From Azorinus chamasolen (Eukaryota > Mollusca > Bivalvia > Cardiida > Solecurtidae), in contig OY755237.1 in assembly GCA_963576725.1 (NCBI GenBank), positions 56,643,805 through 56,707,804 on the forward strand: 64,000 nucleotides of DNA, read 5' to 3'. The translations under genes and the position numbers were made by a program. Of this stretch, positions 1 to 10,678 are shown in pieces; the first letter of the stretch is position 1, and each line of letters begins with the position of its first letter. The notes below the pieces were generated by a model. It was given only the letters and a program-made list of their open reading frames with translations, made no database searches and was not told the origin of the DNA.

Positions 1-705
1 TAGCCCAAATGTCAAACAGTGGAAGTCTGTTTGTCTACATTTGGGCTAAACTATCTGTATGGATAACAGTCGGATTAACAAGAAAATAGCACTATGGGCC
101 AATGCTTTGTCTGGCAGATTATGTAAAGATTGGTTTCACAATGTATAGGATATGCTTAATACTTGTAATCTTAGTCATTATGTTGATTTTGCTGTAAGTA
201 TCCCTAAACGGACAGTGGTAGAGAATATTGAATCGTCTCTTCATGCTAAACATTGTGTAGGGTGGCAACAGTCTATCAACAATGTAGTTGGACTTTCAGG
301 TCATGGGAACAATAAACTTCGCACGTACCGCCTATTCAAAAATGGTTTTGGTCCTGAAAAATATTGTGAAATAATTATGTCACCACGTCACAGGGCAGCA
401 TTCAGTAAATTTCGGTGTGGCGTGGCTCCTTTAAGAATTGAGACTGGGAGATACTCAGGCCTGGCCGTCGGTGAACGTAAATGTCCATTCTGCGATAATG
501 TTGAAGACGAAAGCCACGTAATGTTGGAATGTTATCTTTACAAAGACTTAAGAGAAATTTTGTTTGATAGAGCATCTGTTGGGGGTTTTTGACACAATTT
601 TATGAACTTGACAGGAAATGATAAACTGGTATTCTTATTCACTAATACTTATATGATACGGTTGTGTGCCAAATTCTGTTTTTGTGGAAGTAAGTGTTCA
701 TTTTA
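1..705 (+). pseudogene. Decayed LINE reverse transcriptase C-terminal region
   Basis: Translation gives the tail of a non-LTR retrotransposon polymerase: a KLRTYRLFK stretch, then a basic/aromatic segment, KFRCGVAPLRIETGRY, and a zinc-knuckle-like CPFCDNVEDESHVMLEC motif near 481-530. The open frame runs 152-592. A same-frame stop at about 147 separates it from matching upstream sequence (INKKIALWANALSGRLCKDW), and after the TGA at 590 the same frame still encodes NDKLVFLFTNTYMIR up to about 705. The window starts inside the element, so the endonuclease and most of the polymerase are not visible. Two in-frame stops make it non-functional. Confidence 0.8.
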
Positions 706-709
706 GGTA

Positions 710-944
710 TTAACCATTCTCTTGCTGAATTTTAAAATACATTTCTCCTTCTTTACCCATGCCCTGTTGTATAATTATATATATCTTCACTGTGTACAAG
801 TATTTCGCTGTGCAATCACTGCTCTGGAGTGCACTGGTTGCACAATCAACTTGTAAATAGTGCAGACCCTGCAGGAGCTGTCTCATCTGGGTCTTCACTA
901 TTTACAGGTAGGTATATTGACATGAATAGCAAGCGAAGAGTTAA
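710..944. mobile_element. Family H TTAA foldback MITE, copy 1
   Basis: This segment closely matches 12897-13140 and, like it, is bounded by TTAA on both sides (TTAACCATTCTCTTGCTG start, AGAGTTAA end). Near 845-905 it holds a hairpin with arms GTAAATAGTGCAGACCC and GGGTCTTCACTATTTAC. The apex has lost about 12 bases compared with copy 2. It is inserted in the 3' part of the LINE remnant. Confidence 0.7.
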
Positions 945-1586
945 AGGCGGAGGTATGGTGTAGCATATGAGCTGTCATGTAATCTTAGCACCATCGCCTT
1001 TTAGTGTAATTAATGTCTTTTAGTTTTAAGTGCTTTGTATAGTTTTATCATAAAACTAGACAGAGGTGTTAAAATTTAGTGCTGATTCTTTTATTGTAAA
1101 TGATGCCTGTAACTTAATTTAATCTTTGCTGTTTATTTATTATAATGTATAAAGTCTCTGTTAATCAGTTTATCTCAAATCTGATTTGGGGTGATACTCG
1201 TTTTTAAGGACGTTTTGTAACATGGCTTGTTTGGCCTTTTTTCTAAACTCAGATTTTATGTGCTCTCTGTTTTATGTAGTTTTTAGGCAAACAGGCGTAT
1301 GAGCCTATAAGTGTGGAGATGTCTCATTTGTTAGATTAACAGAGGCTATATACTTTTTATTCATTGTATAGATTTAGTGCAATAAGTATATAGTGATAAT
1401 GTGATATATGTATAGTCTCTTGTAATTCATATATGAATGGCATGGCTTATTTATAGACATAATGATGACTTTATATGATAGTTACCATGAAGAGACTTAA
1501 AAAATAATCAAGAATAAATATATTGGTAGCTGGTTTCCATACTATGAAACTTCCATTCTTAAATATCTGATTTGTAAGCTTTTGTT
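945..1586 (+). other. Probable LINE 3' untranslated remnant; no gene seen
   Basis: AT-rich sequence continuing after the MITE that interrupts the LINE. No reading frame, hairpin or tandem structure stands out. It probably belongs to the LINE 3' region, which may end near the A-rich stretch around 1500-1520. This is inferred from position only. Confidence 0.35.
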
Positions 1587-1814
1587 TTAGCCCTTTCCCT
1601 CTTAGACTGTTTTAGACCCATCCTCTTTGAATAAATCAACCGAAAAGGGGCATTTACTAGAGCAAAGGAAAACAATTAGAATTGTGCAATTTTGAAACTA
1701 TTGTGATGAATAGAGCATTTGCTCCTATGGAGCAAATTCGCTAATTATCACAATGGTTTTCAAAATGACTTTTACAGAGGCGTCAAAATGCGTCACTAGG
1801 AGGGATTGTGTTAA
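1587..1814. mobile_element. Family B palindromic MITE (decayed)
   Basis: Family B has a long hairpin, AAACCATTGTGATAAATAGA followed by GCATTTGCTCCTATAGGAGC and its complement, flanked by GAATAAATCTACCGAAAAGG and ending in TTAA. This copy keeps the flank and both arms, but the right arm is damaged (GGAGCAAATTCGCTAATTATC). It ends at TGTGTTAA. Confidence 0.7.
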
Positions 1815-2011
1815 AATCTGACCAATCATATGTTTGAGAATTAACTTAAACTTATATACATGTATAACATCGGGACCAGGTGGCACGATAATTTGCCGAT
1901 TACATTACAATCCACGAGTGATATGTACTTATAATAAAAAGATCTGCAACAAACCGAAGTTGATTTATTATGCATATTTATGACATTATATATGTGGTTT
2001 GGGAAATATAT

Positions 2012-2246
2012 TTAACCCTTGGGTCCATGAATATTCATGAAAGAAACAAGGCCATCATGGATAATTTTTATAATGACCTATGAAATAAGTATGTTTGGTC
2101 AAGACAGAAACTAGAATCAGATCTATATTATTTAATTAGCCAACAGAACAGACCCTGATCAGACGGCTCCTATAGAAGCCGTCTGATCTGGGTCTATTCG
2201 GTTTGCAAAAAGCGTAGAAAGGCGTATTTATGGAGGAAAGGGTTTA
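2012..2246. mobile_element. Family A TTAA MITE
   Basis: Family A is the commonest element here. The ends are TTAACCCTTTACTCCAT and its complement, and a TATTCATG motif lies next to one end. The central hairpin has arms GCAAACAGAGTAGACCC and GGGTCTACTCTGTTTGC around GGCTCCTATAGGAGCC. This copy starts TTAACCCTTGGGTCCATG and has the hairpin at about 2138-2208 with one arm mismatch. Its right end is degraded (AAAGGGTTTATTAA). Confidence 0.75.
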
Positions 2247-2340
2247 TTAATCTGGTGTTTATAGCCATCGTTTACGTAGGTCACAGGTGATCCGAACACT
2301 CAAATAAGTGTCATTATCGGTCTTTAAAGCAGATGGCGGT

Positions 2341-2579
2341 TTAACCCATTACCTCATACATGTATGCTATTTTTAGATAAAAACCTGTTTGAATAAATCT
2401 ACCGGAAAGGAGCATTAACTAGAGAAAAAGGATTTTTTTTTAGAATTTTGTAGTTTGAAACCATTGTGATAAATAGAGCGTTTGCTCCTATAGGAGCAAA
2501 TGCTCTTTTTATCACAATGGTTTCACAAAGTGACTTTTACAGAGCCGTCAAAAGTCGTCAATATGAGGGAATGGGTTAG
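2341..2579. mobile_element. Family B palindromic MITE
   Basis: Starts TTAACCCATTACCTCATA and ends ATATGAGGGAATGGGTTA, so the terminal inverted repeats are clear. The hairpin at about 2455-2525 has the apex TTTGCTCCTATAGGAGCAAA. Confidence 0.8.
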
Positions 2580-2766
2580 TGCAGGTTCCCCTGGGAGCTT
2601 TCTGCACGGCTTTCAACCTGCGTATTCATCCGTCTTTCTAGTTTTTTTATTCTTGATGTTCATATTAGTGAGGTTTTCTTAAAGGTTGTATTGCAGTATT
2701 ACTGTATACCGGTAATTTACCCGCACTCCAGACGGTGTCCCTCAGTCTAACTACCCGATTTGTTCT

Positions 2767-2992
2767 TTAACTCTTTAGTCCATGAATATTAATGTAAGAA
2801 CTATAGACGTCATCAACAGTATTAATTTTAATCTTTATAAAGTCATACTTTATAAAGACATACGAACACGGGAATCTGTGGACAAGGCAGAAACTGTAAT
2901 TTCATATCTATATTATTTAATAGGCAAACAGAGCAGGCCTTGATCTGGCCCTACTTTATTTGCAAAGGCGTATTGTGGAGCGAAGTGTTAAA
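2767..2992. mobile_element. Family A MITE with deleted hairpin arm
   Basis: TTAA ends and the TCCATGAATATT motif are present. The central hairpin is reduced to GAGCAGGCCTTGATC plus GGCCCTACTTTATTTGC, so much of the palindrome is gone. Confidence 0.6.
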
Positions 2993-3057
2993 AATGGCGA
3001 TATAAAGTGATTATTCAAACTTATATTGTAGATGGCATCATATATGCTGCTTGCTTG

Positions 3058-3305
3058 TTACCCTTTTACTTCATGAATATTCATGTCAGAAATAATGACA
3101 TCATGGATATTAATTTACCGTGTGTTTTTTTATGGTGGGAAGTGAACACATGATGCCTGACCATGGCAGAGGCTGCAGAACCAGTCTATATTCCATCAGC
3201 AAGCAGATCATTCGTTGATAAGATGGTTCTTACAGTACTCGTCTGATCTTGGTCTGCTCTGTTTGCAAATGCGTTAAAATGAGTGTATATGATGAAAAGC
3301 GTTAT
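3058..3305. mobile_element. Family A MITE (diverged)
   Basis: The left end reads TTACCCTTTTACTTCATG followed by ATATTCATG. The core at about 3195-3265 keeps AGCAGATCATTCG and TCTGATCTTGGTCTGCTCTG. The right end has decayed. Confidence 0.55.
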
Positions 3306-4526
3306 TCCATTTTTGTTTACGATTTATAACGCCCTTTCTCAATGGAAACTATGGTTTCTTCATTTCTAATTATCCATCAGGTGGGAAAATTCTGAATGAG
3401 TGCATATCTCAGTAAACCCATAGCCCATTAGTCACAATTATAGTTGCATTTGCGAACAGTGTAGACCCAGATGGATACCATAAAAAATCCATGCCCGCTT
3501 GCTCTAGGTATATTTTTGTAAAAAATGCCCAATTAATATTCAAACTGTATTGCCACTATATACATGTAACATGTTCAGTGACGCGTGTCGTAAAACTAAA
3601 CATAATTCATTTCACTCTCCTTGACGATTTAAGTACTAACAAGGTACCATTAAAACAATGCAGTCAAACCCCTCTAGAGCGGAAATTCAATTTAGTATTA
3701 GTATTGACTATGTGGACACAATGCAGCTTAATGCAGGATGAAATGCATGCAGTAGAGCTTTCTTTATGACTTTCACCGTGCATTAAGCAGCCACCTGTCT
3801 AAAAGTATCTAATGTCTTATAACCAAACACAATCAATTTCACTGTGATTTCAACCCTTGACCATTGCTCTTGACTATGCAGCCGGAGGTCCGTGGCTCTA
3901 ATCTCGTCTACGCCAGAGGTAAATAGAAACATACTAGTATATAATTTTATTCATGCTCCTTATTTTTTTATATATAATATCTGCTCTATATACACTTTAA
4001 AGCAAACAAACTCCAAGTTAAATCTTCGGCTTCATAGCCTTATGTATTGTGTATAGAATTTGAAATCTGATGAAACGCCATATTATTCGCCGTGTAATCT
4101 TGAACAAAAATATTTGCTTTACTTATAATTAATTGCGAACGTGCAATGAGTTCACAGCCAAACGGCAAATGCAAACAATTTTGATCCAGATGACACGTCA
4201 AGATCAAAACTGTTTACTATGACTGCATTATTCGAAACAAAACTGCGAACAAAACCGACACATTCAAAATAAGAGCATACGGAAATGCGTGCGTACGCGC
4301 GTATATACATGTATTCTAACATTGTACGACAGTTACTCTGGTTATCGTGACCTAATTGTCGTTTGTGCACAGGTTGTGCCGGCCTGTGACCAGGGTCCTA
4401 GATGTTTGCCAATTGATGAACAACTTTAAATAAAACTATGCGAAACATAGACTAATGGAATAAGCAATACACGAAGGATTGACCAGGTGGCACTTGAAGT
4501 TGAACAAGGTACGTTCGATTTCATAA
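3306..4526. other. Intergenic; decayed MITE scraps only
   Basis: Two remnants are visible. One at about 3660-3812 is family E-like: CAGTCAAACCCCTCTAGAGC, then a GCATTAAGCAGCCACCTGTC arm. One at about 4140-4225 is D-like, with TGATCCAGATGACACGTC. A short tRNA-like scrap near 3880-3915 (GGAGGTCCGTGGCTC) may be SINE debris. No coding exon was recognised. Confidence 0.4.
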
Positions 4527-6160
4527 TTATGTCTCCCCCATTTATAGGGAGACATATTGTTTTTGCCAGAGTTGTCTGTCTGTCCGTCCGTCCGTCCGTC
4601 CGTCCGTCCGCCTGTCTGTCTGTCCGTCACAAACTTGTGTCGCACGTGTCTCTGAAACCAGTTGGGCTAGAGTCACCAAACTTCACAGGAATGTTCGACA
4701 GCATGAGTTGTGCACCTGGGGATTTTGAATTGTCTCCCCTGATAACTTTGGAGTTATTGCCCCTGATGACTTAAAATTAGAAAAACTTTGTGTCGCGCGT
4801 ATCTCTGAAACCGCTAGTACTAGAGTCACCAAACTTCACAGTAATGTTCACCAGCATGAGTTGTTGTGCACCTATGTTTTTTTAATTGTCCCCCCTGATA
4901 ATTCTTGAGTTATTGCCCCTGATTTGAACACTGGAATTTATACAAACTTTGTGTCGCGCGTATCCCTGAAACCAGTAGGGCTAGAGTCACCAAACTTCAC
5001 AGAATTGTTCACTGGCATGAGTTGTTTTGCTCTTGGGTATTTTGAATTGTCTCCCCCTGTTAACTTTGGAGTTACTGCCCCTGATGACTTAAAATTAGAC
5101 AAACTTTACTTAGTGTCGTGCATATCTCTGAAACCACTTGGGATAGAGTCACCAAACTTCACAGGAATGTTCACCAGCATGAGTTGTTGTGCACCTATTT
5201 TTTTAATTGTCCCCCCCCCCTGAAAATTCTTGAGTTATTGCCCCTGATTTGAACACTGGAATTTATACAAACTTTGTGTCGCGCGTATCTCTGAAACCAG
5301 TAGGGCTAGAGTCACCAAACTTCACAGAATTGTTCACTGGCATGCGTTGTTTTTCTCTTGGGTATTGAATTGTATCCCCCTGTTAACTTTGGAGTTACTG
5401 CCCCTGATGACTTAAAATTAGACAAACTTTACTTAGTGTCGTGCATATCTCTGAAACCACTTGGGATAGAGTCACCAAACTTCACAGGAATGTTCACCAG
5501 CATGAGTTGTTGTGCACCTGGGATTTTTGAATTGTCTCCCCTTGATAACTTTGGAGTTATTGCCCCTGATATCATTACTTTAAATTAGAGAAACTTTGTG
5601 TCATGCATATATTTAAAACCACTAGGGCTAGAGTCACCAAACTTCACAGGAATGTTGACCAGCATGAGTTGTTGTGCACCTTGGTTTTTTGAATTGTCTC
5701 CCCCGGATAATTCTTGAATTATTGGCCCTGATATGATAACTTAAAATTAGAGAAACTTTGTGCTGCACGTATCTCTGAAACCAGTAGGGCCAGAGTCACC
5801 GAACTTCACAGTAATGTTCACCAGCATGAGTTGTTGTGCATCTGGGATTTTTAATTGTCTCACCCTGATAACTTTGGAGTTACTGCCCCTTATGATTTAA
5901 AATAAGAGAAACCTTGCGTTGTGTGTATCTCTAAAACCACTAGTACTAGAGTCACCAAACTTCACAGGAATGTTGACCAGCATGTGTTGTTGCGTAATCG
6001 GTTTTTTAATTGTCTCCCCCTGATAATGTTGGAATGATTGCCCCTGGTGACTTAAAATTAGACCCTAATAAGTTTGGAGTTAGACAGTACCCTTGTGTAT
6101 TGGAAAGAGGATGGGAGGGGGAGACATCTGTTTTTGTTACAAAAACAAACCCCTAGTTGT
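4527..6160. mobile_element. Pearl/Helitron-like element with ~160-bp core repeats
   Basis: About nine diverged head-to-tail units, each carrying AGAGTCACCAAACTTCACAG, CATGAGTTGTTGTGCACCT and TTGGAGTTATTGCCCCTGAT. Measured spacings are 153-163 bp (for example 4824, 4985, 5147, 5310, 5470, 5632, 5794, 5950). A (GTCC)n microsatellite at about 4577-4625 precedes the units. The end motif GGGAGACATATTGTTTTTG near 4548 recurs as GGGAGACATCTGTTTTTGT near 6120. Microsatellite plus ~160-bp core repeats is the architecture of bivalve 'pearl' elements, now usually treated as non-autonomous Helitrons. The exact termini are uncertain. Confidence 0.6.
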
Positions 6161-6500
6161 CTTTGCACAAGTGCGGGGTTCGATCTCTGAGTTTCTTCGA
6201 AATGCATAATATTGACACTTCGGCTGTATGTTTAAACTGATAGCATACAGTTTTGAATATGGTCCATGCCAAGTTTCAAGAGACAGGCTCATGTTTAAAA
6301 GAAAAGATGATTAACTTCTATTGTTTTCTGCTTTAACATGTATATAGAATTGAATAGAATATGTTGTTTTATATGTGCTCAAATTCGGGTCTGGTACCAG
6401 TTGAACAAGCTTTTGTGAAAACCTTGGATAGGTTGCGAATAGCGAGATAAAAGTTAATTCGTTCAATTGTTGGATAAGAAATACAAATAAGGGCATTTAA
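6161..6500. other. No feature recognised
   Basis: AT-rich spacer between the pearl-like element and a MITE cluster. No coding, palindromic or tandem signal was seen. Confidence 0.3.
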
Positions 6501-6857
6501 TGTCACAGCAAACCGTGGAGAAATAGATTTGTAGCATATAAGCAAACAGAACAGACCCTGATCAAACAGTTCTTGGTCGTCTCTGTTTGCAAAGGCGTAA
6601 CAACGGGTTTATCAAATAACAGGTTAACCACTTCTCAAATACAAACGCTTTTTTCAGTCTTTGCAAACAGATCAGATCAAGATCAAACGGTTCCTGTAGG
6701 AGCCTCCGATCCTGCTCTGTTTGCTTGTGAAATCATAATTGATCCGACTCTACAGTTTTTCCAATACCAAAGAACATGTGTACACGTACCATTATAAAAC
6801 TTCAGCTGATTAATATTCACGGTATCGTATTTTCATGAATATTCAACAGAGAAAGGA
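6501..6857. mobile_element. Two decayed family A MITEs side by side
   Basis: The first core, at about 6541-6600, has GCAAACAGAACAGACCC and a shortened right arm. The second core, at 6661-6725, has GCAAACAGATCAGATCAAG around CGGTTCCTGTAGGAGCC. It is followed by the family's right portion (CCATTATAAAACTTCAGCTG, TTCATGAATATTC) and ends in GGATTAA. Confidence 0.55.
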
Positions 6858-7099
6858 TTAACCCTTTACTCCATAATACGCATTTCTACGCCTTTGCAAA
6901 CAGAGTAGACCCTGAGAAGCCGTCTGGTCAGGGTTGCTCGGTTTTCTTATGATCCATTATGTATAGATATGATTCTATGGTTTCTACCATGGCCAAAAAA
7001 ATCATGCGTCTATGTACTATTATAAGAATTAATCTAATTAATATTCATGATGCCAATATTTCTTTCATGGATATTCATGAAGTAACGGGTTACACTTAA
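6858..7099. mobile_element. Family A MITE, abutting the previous copy
   Basis: Starts TTAACCCTTTACTCCATAA and ends TCATGAAGTAACGGGTTA. The core GCAAACAGAGTAGACCCTGA has lost most of its apex. It shares the TTAA with the neighbouring element, so one copy appears to have inserted at the edge of another. Confidence 0.7.
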
Positions 7100-7568
7100 T
7101 TATGACAGACATTCAATTCTTACCTGAAGCGAAGACTACAATGAAGAAAGCGGTGAACACCAGGCCCGCCATTGTCTACCAAAGACTGCTGGAATGAATG
7201 ACCTGTGAACAATACTTGTTTTATATCCTAATAGATGACCACAGGCAAATGTTTATAATGTTCGCTAAGTTATTGTCGTCTGCAAAAATTGTCGTCTGCT
7301 ACAATTCTGAAAGGTTTTTTTTCTTTTTATTTCTGATAAAATATGGAACCAGATTGTCAACCAGTTACGATTCTGATAAGATTCTGAATTGTTCGGCGTC
7401 GCATCTGGATCCAAACTGTTTTGAATGGGCAATCACAAATTTGCCTCTAGCATCTTGACAATTTAACTTATATAATATGGCGAGAGGTTAGACAAAGTAT
7501 GAAATAACAGTATGATAAAATACAGTGACATCTCTCTATACCAACCACTCGTCTATAATAGTGGGGCT
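7100..7568. other. Spacer with decayed family D copy
   Basis: A D-type remnant at about 7262-7450 shows GTCGTCTGCAAAAATTGTCG and, further on, CTGGATCCAAACTGTTTTGA. A family E end (CAGTGACATCTCTCTATACC) is at about 7528. No exon was recognised. Confidence 0.4.
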
Positions 7569-7870
7569 TTAACCCTTATCCTGTTCTATATTTATTCCAA
7601 ATTGCAATACCTACTGAATAGTCGTGGGCAACATAGTTATAATGAAATACGGAAGGTACAATTCGGTTTAGAAACTAAATAACTCCTTCTATAAAATCCC
7701 ATTAGCAAACAGAGCAGACCCTGATCTCTGTTGAATATTCATGAACATATAACGATATCGTGAACACTTATCAGCTGAAGTTTTATAATGGTATGTGTAC
7801 ACATCTTTGGTATTGGGTCTACTCTGTTTGCAAATGCGTGAAAAAACGTTTATGTGAGGGAAAGGGTTAA
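7569..7870. mobile_element. Family A MITE with internal rearrangement
   Basis: Outer ends are TTAACCCTTATCCTG and GAGGGAAAGGGTTAA. The two hairpin arms, GCAAACAGAGCAGACCC at about 7703 and TTGGGTCTACTCTGTTTGC at about 7815, are now about 100 bp apart. The insert between them resembles the element's own right half in reverse (TATTCATGAACATATAACGA, AGCTGAAGTTTTATAATGG). Confidence 0.6.
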
Positions 7871-8216
7871 CTCTTATACTGCCGAAGCTCTGAAATGAAG
7901 CAAGTTTTACTTACACGCGATTCGTTCAAGGTTTTGAGAAAACTACTGACCGAGTGTCAAACAGCTTGGATCCTGGTGAGACGACACGTTACTCTGGACC
8001 CTAGCTGTTTGCAAATGACGGTTAGGTCGCGACTTGCAGCAAAATGGTTACGTCACAGATGGTAGTTTTAACTACAATAGAACCACTGAATGAATAAACA
8101 TGGGTGTCTTTATAATCAGGTGGTTGCTTAATGTATTACTTTATTCCTGCATTAAGCTACAACCTGCCTCTACTACCCCAAATTATGCCTCTTTTAGGTT
8201 GTCGAATTAGAGGGGT
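7867..8216. mobile_element. Family D MITE next to a decayed family E MITE
   Basis: A D-type hairpin at about 7955-8015 has AACAGCTTGGATCCTGGTGA and GACCCTAGCTGTTTGCAAAT. The E-type remnant at about 8075-8216 has CAGGTGGTTGCTTAATG, CATTAAGCTACAACCTGC and a terminal AGAGGGGTTTAA. Confidence 0.5.
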
Positions 8217-8217
8217 T

Positions 8218-8788
8218 TAACCCTTTCCTCCATAAATACGCCTTTCTACGCCTCTGTAATAACCACACCTTGAAACCATTGTGATAAATATTTATCGCAA
8301 TGGTTTCAAAACTACACAATTCTTAAAGTTTCCTTTTTGTTAGTAAATTCTCCTGTTTCAGTAGATTCCAGAAGGTTGGGTCTGAGGAACGATTCTCCAG
8401 GAGTTTTATGTGGTTCTTACACTCTACTTGTAAGACTTTAGAAAAGTCAAGAGCTTGTACAATTATTCCCTGAAAGTTGAAGATCCTTCGAAAGCAAAAG
8501 TAGCAATGCGAAAAGAGAACATTGCAGACTCGGTTGCCTGCAATACAGGCTATCATATCTGTATTATGTTGATTATTTGACCAGTAAGTTATTGGACTAC
8601 TTTTAGTAGTGGTGTTGCATCCATACGTATTGAAACGGACAGGTATGACATATAATGGAATGGGGACAATAAATGTCCTTTTGCAAAATCATCATCTAGG
8701 ATGATATGTGATGATGTGAGAGTTACAATACTGCAAATGGCCGCTGTAATTTGTTATAATTTCTCTATTTTAGAATCGATATCTAAGC
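8218..8788. other. Composite MITE end, then diverged dispersed-repeat sequence
   Basis: An A-type end (TTAACCCTTTCCTCCATAAA) runs into a B-type stem (AACCATTGTGATAAATATTT...TGGTTTC) with the apex deleted. About 8485-8545 resembles the 28400-28440 repeat (AGCAATGCGAAAAGAGAACA, ATTGCAGACTCGGTT). The rest shows nothing. Confidence 0.4.
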
Positions 8789-9036
8789 TTAATCCTTCAC
8801 TCCATAAATACGCTTTTATACGCCATCACAAACAGGTAGACCCAGATCAGACGACTCCTATATGAGCCGTCTGATCTGGGTCTGCTCTGTTTGCTTATGA
8901 TATAATTAAGGTATGATTCTACAGTTTTTGCTTTGGCAATTCATGTGTTAATATACCATTCTAAAACTCAACTTGTTTAATATTTATGAGGTCATTATTT
9001 CTTACATACATATTCATGGAGTAATAAGACTTTTTT
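8789..9036. mobile_element. Family A MITE whose right end runs into a tandem array
   Basis: Left end TTAATCCTTCACTCCATAAA; hairpin at about 8832-8893 with apex GACTCCTATATGAGCC. The right portion (TTTATGAGGTCATTATTTC) leads directly into repeated TTACATACATATTCATGGAG units. Confidence 0.7.
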
Positions 9037-9310
9037 TCTTACATACATATTCATGGAGTAATAAGACTTCTTTTTTTTCTCTTACATATATGTTCATGGA
9101 GTAATAAGACTTTTTTCTTACATACATATTCATGGAGTAATAAGACTTATTCCTTACATACATATTCATGGAGTAATAAGACTTTTTCTTACACACATAT
9201 TCATGGAGTAATAAGACTTTTTTTTTTCTTACATATATGTTCAACATACATGTTCATGGAGTAATAAGACTTTTTTCTTACACACATATTCATGTATGTA
9301 AGCGTGAATG
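8997..9310. repeat. ~35-40-bp tandem array derived from a family A MITE end
   Basis: Seven to eight units of TTCTTACATACATATTCATG plus GAGTAATAAGAC plus a variable T-run. The unit is the terminal TTCTTACATGAATATTCATG and GGAGTAA of family A, so the array grew from the MITE's own right end. Open frames on the minus strand here are by-products. Confidence 0.75.
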
Positions 9311-9538
9311 TGTATGGATTTGTTTCTAAAGAAAGGTGTAGCATGGCAAACAGTGCATACCCTGATGAGAGTGCTCCTTTAGCAGCCCTCTCATCTGGGT
9401 CTACACTGTTAGCAAAGGACATTAGTGACTCGTTTCCCGCATTGTAAGTGTTTAACGCCTTTGCAAAAATAGTCGCCCAAGATCACTCTGCCCCTGTTGG
9501 AGCCGTCTGATTAGGGTATCCCGTTTACTTATATGTTT
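9311..9538. mobile_element. Two decayed A-like hairpins
   Basis: A hairpin at 9345-9417 has ATGGCAAACAGTGCATACCC against GGGTCTACACTGTTAGCAAA, apex GTGCTCCTTTAGCAGCCCTC. A second, poorer core is at about 9455-9530. Confidence 0.5.
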
Positions 9539-9753
9539 TTAACCCTTTCGCTGCCAAACTCTGTCGTCTGCAAACTTTGTCGTCTGCTACAAATTTTCAT
9601 TCTTTTGATTTTCTTCATTTTTGTTTCAAAAACATAGTAACAGTAACAAACAGCTTGGATCCTGATGAGACGCCGAGTTACTCGGCGTCTCATCTGGATC
9701 CAAACTGTTTGCATATGTAATCACAGATCCGGCATTGGCAGCGAAAGGGTTAA
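9539..9753. mobile_element. Family D TTAA MITE with perfect 19-bp ends
   Basis: Both ends are TTAACCCTTTCGCTGCCAA in inverted orientation, perfect over 19 bp. The hairpin at about 9648-9710 has AAACAGCTTGGATCC and GGATCCAAACTGTTT around GACGCCGAGTTACTCGGCGT. TTAA plus CCCTTT ends suggest mobilisation by a piggyBac-type transposase; no transposase gene is present. Confidence 0.85.
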
Positions 9754-10008
9754 AGAACTTATTCTACAGTTTATTTCATGTCCCCGCCCACTAATGTGGC
9801 CTTACGAAGAATCAATTGATATGTTTATATAGTGATTAATCGTTACATAGATATTCATGAGGGAAGGGGTAGCCCTTTCAGCGCAATGGCGACAGGTCTG
9901 TGATATCACATACAAACAGTTTACATCCAGATCAGAGTTCAGGTAGTTACTCGGTGTCTCGTCAGCTTCCAATCTCATTGACAATCTGACTGAAAAAAAG
10001 TCCCACTC

Positions 10009-10237
10009 TTAACCCATTCCCTCATATTGACACATTTTGGCACCTCTATAAATGTCACTTTTCGAAACCATTGTGATAAATAGAGCATTTGCTCCATAGG
10101 AGCAAATGCTCTATCTATCACAATGGTTTCAGAATTACACAACTGCAAAATGCCCCTTTTCTCTAGTCAATGTTCCTTTTCGGTAGATGTATTTAAAGAT
10201 GCTGGATCTAAAAATAGCGTTTGAGGTAATGGGTTAA
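10009..10237. mobile_element. Family B MITE
   Basis: Starts TTAACCCATTCCCTCATATT and ends TTGAGGTAATGGGTTAA. The long stem is nearly perfect. The apex has lost two bases (TTTGCTCCATAGGAGCAAA). Confidence 0.85.
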
Positions 10238-10678
10238 ATTTGAAGGCAAAGACATATGTACATCAGATGAAAAGGCTGGCACTGAATGGGTTAACACCTT
10301 TTCCTACATAAAATGCCTTTCTGAACCTTTGCTAACAGAGTAGACCCAGATCAGACATCGCTATAGATAATTTTTATTGTAGTCACTATAGAAAGGTTAT
10401 ACTGCATTTTGTATTTGGAAAACGAAGTTGGTGAGAATTTGTGCAAAAACACTTTTTTAAGCAGGCTAAATGTTAATTGAAAACAGAGACATATAAACAT
10501 TACAATATAATTGTCTTCCTCAAAATGTCAGAGAAAATTTGCGCTCGGAGTGTTCTAGTGGACCCTAGTGTTACTCGGGGTCTCATCTGAATCCAAAATT
10601 GTTTGCAGAGGTTATCGAGGTTTCTCACTATAGACTGGAGTTACTACAGGGGCTTTCTGTATAATCTCAGTCCTACTT
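10238..10678. other. Spacer with degraded A- and D-type pieces
   Basis: GCTAACAGAGTAGACCCAGA at about 10330 is an A-type half core without its partner. CTCGGGGTCTCATCTGAATC at about 10575 is a D-type half core. No exon was recognised. Confidence 0.35.

Noticed and set aside
4436..4645. Minus-strand Asp-Arg-Gln-Thr-Gly-Gly-Arg frame
   Set aside because: Translation of the (GTCC)n microsatellite at the start of the pearl-like element.
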